Assembly: GCA_027854065.1 (NCBI GenBank)
Contig: JAQGEF010000006.1
Location: 1-64,000 of the forward strand
DNA length: 64,000 bases
DNA from: Polluticaenibacter yanchengensis
Lineage (GTDB): Bacteria; Bacteroidota; Bacteroidia; Chitinophagales; Chitinophagaceae
Direction: 5' to 3'
Part shown: one piece after another, positions 1 to 7,115 of the stretch
Layout of the letters: every line of letters starts with the position of its first letter
How positions within the stretch are numbered: position 1 is the stretch's first letter
Made by a program: the position numbers and the translations under genes
Notes under the pieces: generated by a model
Databases searched by the model: none
What the model was told of the DNA's origin: nothing
What the model saw: only the letters and a program-made list of their open reading frames with translations

Positions 1-66
1 ATAGGCTATAGATGTAAAGCTGGTAACAGCAAAGTCGAGTAGTACTAATAGCCCGTAAGCTTTAAT
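1..66 (+). rRNA. rrl: 23S ribosomal RNA, 3' end (partial)
   Basis: The window opens inside the last 60 or so bases of a large-subunit rRNA. The stretch around GTCGAGTAGTACTAATAGCC (34-53) matches the conserved 3' end of bacterial 23S rRNA. A 5S gene follows on the same strand after about 130 bp, the normal rRNA operon order. The exact 3' end is estimated. Confidence 0.85.
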
Positions 67-197
67 ATTATTTATTAGTTTAGGTACTTGTGAGTAGTGA
101 AAAATGAAAAACAAGTTCTATATATTTTCGATATGATCTTATTATGAGAGAATGAGTAGTTAGCTCTGTTGCTGATGAAAATTATCTTAAAGAATTT

Positions 198-308
198 ATG
201 GTGATTATTCCAAGGGTGTCCACCTCTAACCATTCCGAACAGAGAAGTTAAGCCCCTTATGGCCGATGGTACTGCAAAGCAATGTGGGAGAGTAGGTAGT
301 TGCCGTAA
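198..308 (+). rRNA. rrf: 5S ribosomal RNA
   Basis: Conserved 5S blocks are readable: CCATTCCGAACAGAGAAG near 230-247, GCCGATGGTACTGC near 262-275 and GTGGGAGAGTAGGT near 285-298. The 5' end (TATGGTGATT) pairs with the 3' end (GTTGCCGTA) to form helix I, which sets the limits to within a few bases. The gene follows the 23S end and precedes a terminator. Confidence 0.93.
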
Positions 309-318
309 TTATTGAGAG

Positions 319-347
319 AGCCTCAGCTGCGAAGTTGGGGCTTTTTT
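319..347 (+). terminator. rRNA operon intrinsic terminator
   Basis: AGCCTCAG pairs with TTGGGGCT (8 bp, two G-U pairs) around a short loop and is followed by six T. It lies 10 bp after the 5S gene. Confidence 0.8.
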
Positions 348-371
348 GTGTCCGTAGGTGAACTGAAATCT

Positions 372-1570
372 GAGATAATCCCGCAGATTGACGCGGATGT
401 TCTGCGCAGATGATCGCAGATGAACCCTAAAAGATCAGCGTTCATCAGCGGTTGTATTTTCTCTACGATATCTGCGGAAAGTTATGCAATTTATATAACA
501 AGGGTGTTGGTAGATGAATATGTTTGCTGCTCCTCAGCATTAATTTATATCAAAACATAGACGGCAACGGACAAGACAATAATAATGAGATAATCCCGCA
601 GATTGTCGCAGATGTTCTGCGCAGATGATCGCAGATGAACCCTGAAAAGATCAGCGTTCATCAGCGGTTGTATTTTTCTCTGCGATATCTGCGGAAAGTT
701 ATGCAATTGATATAGCAAAGGTGTTGATAGATGAATATGTTTGCTGCTCATCAGCATTAATTTATCCCAAAACATAGATGGCAACGTACAAGACAATAAT
801 AATGAGATAATCCCGCAGATTGTCGCAGATGTTCTGCGCAGATGATCGCAGATGAACCCTGAAAAGATCAGCGTTCATCAGCGGTTGTATTTTTCTCTGC
901 GATATCTGCGGAAAGTTATGCAATTGATATAGCAAAGGTGTTGATAGATGAATATGTTTGCTGCTCATCAGCATTAATTTATCCCAAAACATAGATGGCA
1001 ACGTACAAGACAATAATAATGAGATAATCCCGCAGATTGTCGCAGATGTTCTGCGCAGATGATCGCAGATGAACCCTGAAAAGATCAGCGTTGATCAGCG
1101 GTTGTATTTTTTCTCTGCGATATCTGCGGAAAGTTATGCAATTTATATAGCAAGGGTGTTGGTAGATGAATATGTTTGCTGCTCTACGGCATTAATTTAT
1201 CCCAAAACATAGATGGCAACGGGTAAGACAATAATCATGAGATAATCCCGCAGATGTTCGCAGATGTTCTGCGCAGATGATCGCAGATGAACCCTAAAAA
1301 GATCAGCGTTGATCTGCGGATGTATTTTTCTCTGCGATATCTGTGGAAAACTATGCAATTGATATAGCAAGGGTGTTGGTAGATGAATATGCTCGCTGCT
1401 CATCAGCATTAATTTATCCCAAACCAGAGATGGCAACGGACAAGACAATAATAATGAGATAATCCCGCAGATTGTCGCAGATGTTCTGCGCAGATGATCG
1501 CAGATGAACCCTAAAAAGATCAGTGTTGATCAGCGGATGTATTTTTTCTGCGATATCTGCGGAAAACTGT
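372..1570. repeat. 217-bp tandem repeat array rich in CGCAGAT
   Basis: The motif GAGATAATCCCGCAG recurs at 372, 587, 804, 1021, 1239 and 1456, so unit lengths are 215, 217, 217, 218 and 217 bp. There are five full copies and a partial sixth. Each unit holds about four direct CGCAGAT heptamers, one inverted ATCTGCG and the palindrome TCTGCGCAGA. Minus-strand open frames of 83-84 codons recur in the array, but 217 is not a multiple of three and a T-run inside the unit varies from 4 to 6, so coding is unlikely. The array lies between the rRNA terminator and the first protein gene. Confidence 0.92.
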
Positions 1571-1593
1571 TCAATCAATAATATACTGTATAA

Positions 1594-1715
1594 GGGCTGC
1601 CTGATGCGTGGGCAGGCGAGGTACGAGTCTGGTACGACGGCAGGAGTACGGAGCGCAGCGAACCCCAAAGCAGCAGGAACAAATGCTGAGAAGAATGATT
1701 ACTGCTGACAGCCCC
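1594..1715 (+). repeat. Dispersed GGGGCT element, copy A
   Basis: One of six copies in this window of an intergenic element that starts GGGCTGC and ends CAGCCCC. Its core (about 1646-1664, GTACGGAGCGCAGCGAACC) matches the family core RTACCGAGCGYAGCGRRCC. Its right end abuts the terminator of the minus-strand gene at 1785. No transposase is encoded. Confidence 0.75.
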
Positions 1716-1720
1716 AAATG

Positions 1721-1752
1721 AAAAAGCCCTGGAAATGCTCCAGGACTTTTAT
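1721..1752. terminator. Terminator downstream of the META-domain gene
   Basis: CCTGG and CCAGG arms around a seven-base loop are flanked by A-rich sequence on one side and T-rich on the other. It would act on the minus-strand gene ending at 1785 and may be bidirectional. Confidence 0.7.
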
Positions 1753-1784
1753 TTGATCTATTTGTAAAAATTAATATCTGAAGC

Positions 1785-2828
1785 TTACTTGATGAGTTCA
1801 ATTTTATTACCGTTATCATCTGATAACCATAACGAACTGCCTTTTACTTCGTATTTTTTTGCATTATTCAATACTTTGAACAGTGATGATTCAACTTCGG
1901 CATCTTTACCAGGACATAGCATTAATGTTGCTCCAATATTTCCAAAACCGATCGTTTTAGCTTGTTCATCTATTGAAAGTGTTCCGAAAAAGCCGTTACA
2001 GATAGCTTTACCTGATATTTTTTCTCCGTTGTTACTCAATGTAATGGTATTACCGTAGGCGCTTAAATCTGTTTTATTTTTACCTTGTAGTAAGGTTTTA
2101 AACTTCCACTGGCCTTTATAGTTAAATGCTTCTAAGGTTTCAGAGGCTATCTCTTTTGCCGCTGATAAGACCATTAAAGATTCATTGCCATTTTTAATGA
2201 TTAAACCACCGTTACCATCAATTTCGAAATTATCTGCCTGATTGATGATATTGGAAAAAGCGGTTTCAAATGGTATATCATCGCAATACATTTTAGTGCT
2301 CATACCTTGCGAGAATTTTAAGGTATGGCCTAACCCATTTTCTACTTTACCACCTATTGTATTGCAGAACCTGGCACTGAAGCGCTGAGTGTTATCATCA
2401 ATTTTTAAAGTAAATCCTTTTTTGCTAACATCTGTCAATACGCCATTTACTAAAATGGATTGTATGAACCAATCATTGGTTAATGATGTTTGTGGCAACG
2501 CGACGCTCATTACCGGCGTTTTATTTACCACTTTTACAAGTTTGATTTTTTTGCTGCTGCCATCTGCCGGTATTCTTTTTTTGCAAAGCTTTTTTTCATT
2601 AACGACTATTTCATAATCGTTGCCTGGCTCAAATGTAAATCCTTCAATGGGCTGGTATAAATACTGCCAGTTGTCTTTTTCATTATACTTTACCTGCAGG
2701 CATTGTTGTGGTGCTACTCCTGTACAATTTACATACTGATGATTGATGTACATTGTTTTTTTCTTTGCACTTACTTCTGTAGCTATCATTGATATGAAAG
2801 CTATTAAAACCACACTTATATACTTCAT
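1785..2828 (-). CDS. Exported DUF4377/META-domain (HslJ-like) protein
   Basis: A 347-residue protein of unknown function. Residues 1-21 form a signal peptide ending VSA. Residues 22-100 resemble DUF4377 (QYVNC near the start, then a QYLYQPIEGF stretch). Two META/HslJ-like domains follow, at about 110-215 and 235-345, each with a conserved cysteine (MYCDD and LMLCPG) and an RFCN or AICN segment. META domains occur in envelope and heat-shock-related proteins; no enzymatic activity is known. It lies 58 bp downstream of the parvulin isomerase gene on the same strand, so the two may be co-transcribed and both concern the envelope. The domain reading comes from sequence pattern only. Confidence 0.75.
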   Translation of the reverse strand: MKYISVVLIAFISMIATEVSAKKKTMYINHQYVNCTGVAPQQCLQVKYNEKDNWQYLYQPIEGFTFEPGNDYEIVVNEKKLCKKRIPADGSSKKIKLVKVVNKTPVMSVALPQTSLTNDWFIQSILVNGVLTDVSKKGFTLKIDDNTQRFSARFCNTIGGKVENGLGHTLKFSQGMSTKMYCDDIPFETAFSNIINQADNFEIDGNGGLIIKNGNESLMVLSAAKEIASETLEAFNYKGQWKFKTLLQGKNKTDLSAYGNTITLSNNGEKISGKAICNGFFGTLSIDEQAKTIGFGNIGATLMLCPGKDAEVESSLFKVLNNAKKYEVKGSSLWLSDDNGNKIELIK

Positions 2829-2886
2829 ACGTTCTAATGTTTAATAAATGAATAGACAAATACCTTGCTAAAAGGTTTAAATCCTT

Positions 2887-4818
2887 TTATTTGTTAAACA
2901 GCTTTTTAACTTCTGCTTCGTTAACTTTTACAGGATACTTTTTCTTCAGGTCTTTCAGCCAGTTCTGCTCTAACTGATTCTGGTAGTCGCTTATTACAGC
3001 GCCTTTGGCCTCATCAAATGTTTTTTGTTCTCCCTGCGGATATGTTTTCAATACCTGTACAATCAGGTATTGGTTTTGAAAATCATCTACGGCTTTTACT
3101 TGTGATGTATAACCGCTCTTTATATTTTCTTTTTCTGTTAAGGGGATATATTCATACTCATACCTGCTGCTATCGATCATGATGCGGTTGGGATATTCCG
3201 GCAACAGTTCGTGTATCTTTTTTCCCTTGTTAATAATCTCATCATATACTTTTTCTGCTTCCTGCCTGCCAATAACTGTTATGAGTACAACATCGGCACT
3301 GTTTTGCCACACATATTTTGATATATTCTCTGTATAAAAGGCCTTTAAAACAGGGTCACTGATATTCTGTACTTTTTGCCAGATATTCCTGTCCAATATT
3401 TCAAATGATAAATTATCATCACTAAAGTCTGAAATTAATGCTGCTGATGCGGCATCTGTTTTTTCAATTGTTCTTATAAACTGAATTTCAGCTTCGTTCA
3501 GCACAAATTCGTGATACTCTTCATCAAATGCTGATTGCTTTTTCAGCTTGTTCAGGTCATGCCCGTTTTTGATATATTTCTCCCAATCCGCAAGACTGGT
3601 TTTATGGTTTCCAAATGTGAACAATACTGAACTCTTATTGTAAGGTTTATACTTTGTATAATCTAATACACCGTTTTTCAATAAATCGCTGGTTAGGTTC
3701 CACAAAATATTTTTGTTTTTAACATTATCCGTAAAACCCAGTTTTGTTAAATTCATTTCCAGGTAGCGTTTTTTAGAGTCTTTTAACCTGGCAGCATTTT
3801 TAAACTCATATTCGAAGTTCCTGTATTCCTCTTCGTTTTTGCTCAGGTCATCAGGAAAAGTACTTTTCCTGATCAGTTTTAAAATATGCCATCCTGATTC
3901 GGTTTCAAATGGTTGGGTCAGTTCACCGGGCTCATTCAGACCAAATGCTTTTTCTTCAAAATTGCTGGCGTATGTTCCAATTCCAAATGGCGATAACAAG
4001 CCTGCATTATTATTGGTCAGGCGGTCATAGCTATATTCTGCTACCAATTTTTCAAATGGTTCTCCTTTTAAAGCTTTATTATAGGCTTCTTCTATCTTTT
4101 TTTCAGGGTCATTTACCGCTCTGTTAGGTATCAGTATTTGTGCAATGGTCACTTTACCTGCGGCGGGCCTTGTTTTTAATCTTTTAAATATATAGTATCC
4201 TTTGGAGCCTTCAACCGGTTTGCTGTATTGGCCATCCTGTAAGCTATATATGGCATTCTCCATATCGTAAGGCAGATTAAAAACCGTAACCCAGCCAAAG
4301 ATGCCTTTATTGGCAATATTTGAAGGGTTTCCATCATATTTTGATAATACCTGTTCGAAGCTTTCTTTTGCTAAGGCTTTATGGGCCTCATTTATTTTAA
4401 GTAAGGCTTTTTGCCTGGCGGTATTTTCTATACTTTCAAAGGGTACAAATATCTTCTGAACTAAAATATCCTGTTTCTTCCTTTTTAAAGCTTCTTCTTT
4501 CAGGGTTTTCATGCCTGCTTCGGAATTAAAATAATTTGAAGCAACTTCTCTTTTGAACCTGTCTAAATCATCAATGATCTGGGGTATGGTGTCTAACCGG
4601 GCATCTTTTGCAGCCTGGACGCGCAGCTTGTAATTAATGTAGAGATCCAAATATTCTTTGCCACCGTCCTGTAGGGTTTTGCCATTGTTGTTTTTATTGT
4701 AAGCGCGTATAAAAGAGGCGCTGTTTACAGCATGATTGCCGTAGTTAAAAAGAGTTTGGGCTGTTAAGGTATCAGTTGTTCCCAATAGTAAGCCGGTCAA
4801 CCAAAAAAGTTTCTTCAT
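2887..4818 (-). CDS. Periplasmic parvulin-type peptidyl-prolyl isomerase, SurA/PpiC-like
   Basis: A 643-residue protein with signal peptide 1-20 (cleavage about TA-QT). Two parvulin rotamase domains follow, at about 115-215 and 217-315. The second is clearest: it begins VTIAQILIP and ends ETESGWHILKLI, with FGIGTY between. The N-terminal and long C-terminal parts look helical and probably form the substrate-binding chaperone module seen in SurA and PpiD relatives. Expected role: folding of outer membrane proteins in the periplasm, in a genome rich in SusC and TonB barrels. It heads a possible two-gene unit with the META-domain gene and diverges from nadB across 171 bp. Confidence 0.85.
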   Translation of the reverse strand: MKKLFWLTGLLLGTTDTLTAQTLFNYGNHAVNSASFIRAYNKNNNGKTLQDGGKEYLDLYINYKLRVQAAKDARLDTIPQIIDDLDRFKREVASNYFNSEAGMKTLKEEALKRKKQDILVQKIFVPFESIENTARQKALLKINEAHKALAKESFEQVLSKYDGNPSNIANKGIFGWVTVFNLPYDMENAIYSLQDGQYSKPVEGSKGYYIFKRLKTRPAAGKVTIAQILIPNRAVNDPEKKIEEAYNKALKGEPFEKLVAEYSYDRLTNNNAGLLSPFGIGTYASNFEEKAFGLNEPGELTQPFETESGWHILKLIRKSTFPDDLSKNEEEYRNFEYEFKNAARLKDSKKRYLEMNLTKLGFTDNVKNKNILWNLTSDLLKNGVLDYTKYKPYNKSSVLFTFGNHKTSLADWEKYIKNGHDLNKLKKQSAFDEEYHEFVLNEAEIQFIRTIEKTDAASAALISDFSDDNLSFEILDRNIWQKVQNISDPVLKAFYTENISKYVWQNSADVVLITVIGRQEAEKVYDEIINKGKKIHELLPEYPNRIMIDSSRYEYEYIPLTEKENIKSGYTSQVKAVDDFQNQYLIVQVLKTYPQGEQKTFDEAKGAVISDYQNQLEQNWLKDLKKKYPVKVNEAEVKKLFNK

Positions 4819-4962
4819 TACTCCTTATTTTTATGAAAACAAATATAACGTATTGTAAAAATCTTGCCGTTGGTTACTTATCTCTAAATGTTTCTGATAT
4901 CATAAATTCCCTTTTAAAGATTAATAATCCATGTTTTATTGTTCAGAATATCAAAAAATATG

Positions 4963-4970
4963 TAAACTTG
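4963..4970 (+). promoter_or_regulatory. Possible nadB -7 box
   Basis: TAAACTTG is one base from TAnnTTTG and lies 19 bp before the nadB start. A TTG 21 bp upstream could serve as -33 box. Weak match. Confidence 0.35.
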
Positions 4971-4989
4971 TAAGATTAAACAGTATCAG

Positions 4990-6615
4990 ATGCAAACAGA
5001 TTTTTTGGTAATTGGTTCCGGCATTGCAGGTCTTACCTATGCGGTAAAGGTAGCCGAAGCTTACCCGGATAAAGAAGTATTGGTTTTAACAAAAACTCAT
5101 AGCGACGAAACCAATACAAAATATGCGCAGGGTGGGGTAGCCGGTGTGTGGAATTTTGATACTGATACTTTTCAAAAGCATATTGATGATACATTAATAG
5201 CGGGTGATGGCTTGTGCAATAAAGAAGCGGTGGAAGTAGTGGTCAATGAAGGCCCCTCCCGCATCCAGGAGATCATTGACTGGGGGGCGGATTTTGATAA
5301 AGATGAGAACGGAGAGTACCTGCTTGGCAAGGAAGGTGGGCATAGCGAAAACCGGATCCTGCATTATAAAGATGTTACCGGAAAAGAAATGGAGCGGGCC
5401 ATGCTTCATAAAGTATCACAGTTGCCGAACATTAAAGTTATTAATCACTGCTTTGTTATCGATATTATTACGCAGCATCACCTGGGATACCTGGTTATGA
5501 AAACCACACCGGATATTGAATGTTTTGGTGTGTATGTTCTGAATCTTAAAACACGTCATGTAGAAAAAATAATAGCGAAAGTCACCTTTATTGCTACGGG
5601 TGGCAATGGTGCGGTGTACCGTTCTACTACTAACCCAGGTATTGCTACAGGTGATGGGGTTGCAATGGTTTACAGGGCCAAGGGTAGAATTGAAAACATG
5701 GAGTTTATCCAGTTTCATCCGACTGCCTTATATGAAAATGGATTACGGGGCCAGTCCTTCCTGATAACAGAAGCGGTTCGCGGCGACGGTGGTATTTTAC
5801 GCAACCATAAAGGTGAAGCTTTTATGGAACGTTACGATGAGCGCAGAGATTTAGCACCTCGTGATATTGTAGCGCGTGCTATAGATAATGAGATGAAAAT
5901 TGAAGGTACCGAGTTTGTGTACCTCGACTGTACACACATGGACCAGGAAAAGTTTCAAAAACACTTTCCCAACATTTATCAAAAATGTTTGAGCATCGGT
6001 ATTGATGTATTTAAGCAGTATATCCCGGTTTCTCCGGCTGCACACTATAGCTGTGGCGGCATAAAAACGAATTTGCATGCCCAAACCAGTATCCACTTTT
6101 TATTGGCGGCAGGTGAATGTACCAGTACAGGCCTGCATGGGGCCAATCGTTTAGCCAGCAATTCATTACTGGAAGCTATGGTTTTCGCGTACAGAGGGGC
6201 CGCGCATGCCATACAAATATTCAAATCACAGCAATCGAATTATATCAGCAATACAGAAAATATCGAAGCACTGTTCCCGGATTGGAATGCCAATGGTACT
6301 ACTAATCCCAAAGAGATGATCATGATCACGCAAAGTTTAAAAGAGTTGCAGATGTTGATGTCGGACTATGTAGGGATCGTGCGCAATAATGAACGCCTGG
6401 TACGTGCCAGTACGCGCCTGGATACATTACACCTGGAAACAGAAAAGTTATATAAAAGCAGCATTGTTTCCCCGCAACTTTGTGAACTTAGAAACATGAT
6501 TACTGTGGCTTACCTGATTGTAAAAGGTGCCCAATTTCGTTTAGAAAGCCGGGGTTTGCATTACAATACCGATTACCCGGCAAAAAGCAAAATTCCTCAA
6601 AATATTGTGCTGTAA
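4990..6615 (+). CDS. nadB: L-aspartate oxidase
   Basis: A 541-residue flavoprotein that oxidises L-aspartate to iminoaspartate, the first step of de novo NAD synthesis. The FAD dinucleotide fold is at the N-terminus (GSGIAG, residues 9-14). It is followed by the family motif TKYAQGGVAG (about 43-52), a central ITEAVRGDGG, the ERRDLAPRD segment, and HYSCGG near the flavin site. The C-terminal helical domain (from about 430) is present, so length and architecture match full-length NadB. Fumarate reductase and succinate dehydrogenase flavoproteins share the fold, but the AQGG motif and the lack of neighbouring iron-sulfur or membrane subunits favour NadB. It is cytosolic. nadA and nadC are not in the window. 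A 42-bp inverted repeat begins 22 bp after the stop. Confidence 0.95.
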   Translation: MQTDFLVIGSGIAGLTYAVKVAEAYPDKEVLVLTKTHSDETNTKYAQGGVAGVWNFDTDTFQKHIDDTLIAGDGLCNKEAVEVVVNEGPSRIQEIIDWGADFDKDENGEYLLGKEGGHSENRILHYKDVTGKEMERAMLHKVSQLPNIKVINHCFVIDIITQHHLGYLVMKTTPDIECFGVYVLNLKTRHVEKIIAKVTFIATGGNGAVYRSTTNPGIATGDGVAMVYRAKGRIENMEFIQFHPTALYENGLRGQSFLITEAVRGDGGILRNHKGEAFMERYDERRDLAPRDIVARAIDNEMKIEGTEFVYLDCTHMDQEKFQKHFPNIYQKCLSIGIDVFKQYIPVSPAAHYSCGGIKTNLHAQTSIHFLLAAGECTSTGLHGANRLASNSLLEAMVFAYRGAAHAIQIFKSQQSNYISNTENIEALFPDWNANGTTNPKEMIMITQSLKELQMLMSDYVGIVRNNERLVRASTRLDTLHLETEKLYKSSIVSPQLCELRNMITVAYLIVKGAQFRLESRGLHYNTDYPAKSKIPQNIVL

Positions 6616-6624
6616 TTTTTTCTT

Positions 6625-6805
6625 TTTTGGGCGCATCCCTAACAATAAAGCGGCTTAAAAGCCGCTTTATTGTTAGGGTCGGGCTTTCTGCAGTAGTCCG
6701 TTTCCACCCCGCTTATTCATTTCAAGATCCTGACTACTTTTTTAAACCTGTTCCTGATGCCAGGGATGGAATCCGGGCTACTGCTGCCAATCCCTTGCGC
6801 AGCGA
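6625..6805 (+). repeat. Second intergenic element family, copy 1
   Basis: Starts TTTTGGGCGCATCCC and continues, after a long hairpin, with GGGTCGGGCTTTCTGC; it ends near CTGCTGCCAATCCCTT. The same order of blocks appears in reverse orientation at 32507-32604 (TTTTGGGGGTGTCCC, GGCCGGGCTATCCGCTG, GCCGCTTCTATCCCT). The 3' boundary is uncertain and the relationship rests on short blocks. Confidence 0.5.
6637..6678. terminator. Perfect 20-bp inverted repeat after nadB
   Basis: CCCTAACAATAAAGCGGCTT and its exact complement are separated by 2 bp. It can form a very stable hairpin just after nadB, but no T-run follows. It may serve as a transcript end or belong to the surrounding element. Confidence 0.6.
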
Positions 6806-7115
6806 TGCAGCAGGCAGCGTTAATTTTTAAAGTTATAAATTGAACGTTTCGCGAAAGGTTTCACCAATTTTCGGCGCGTCAAAATATTTTACTGTTAAAT
6901 GCAGTTTTTTAACATTAAATTTTGAAAATTAAATTTTTACTATCAAATTTGTGTTGGAGAGTATATTTTGGTGCTGATTTTTTAAAATTTAGGCATCAAA
7001 TTTGTAAACTCTGAATTTAAATACTAAAAAAACTATACACCCTCTCACAAGGTTTCAAGAATGAAATCTATGTGACTGTTATCAAAACTTAAGTGCTATT
7101 ATTAAATTAATTAAC
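6806..7115. other. AT-rich spacer upstream of the SusC gene
   Basis: No gene is visible. The stretch is very AT-rich, with several TTTG runs near 6920-7004. None forms a clean TTTG/TAnnTTTG promoter at the usual spacing, so I do not assign one. Confidence 0.5.

Noticed and set aside
372..1570. The tandem array as a CRISPR
   Set aside because: Units are 217 bp and repeated throughout; there are no unique spacers between short repeats and no cas genes.
545..1668. Near-identical 83-84 codon minus-strand frames repeated along the tandem array
   Set aside because: The 217-bp unit is not a multiple of three, a T-run in the unit varies in length and breaks the frame in one copy, and there is no start signal. 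The frames are by-products of the repeat.
6627..6830. A 67-codon plus-strand frame after nadB
   Set aside because: It runs through a perfect inverted repeat and the second repeat family; the encoded peptide has no recognisable pattern.
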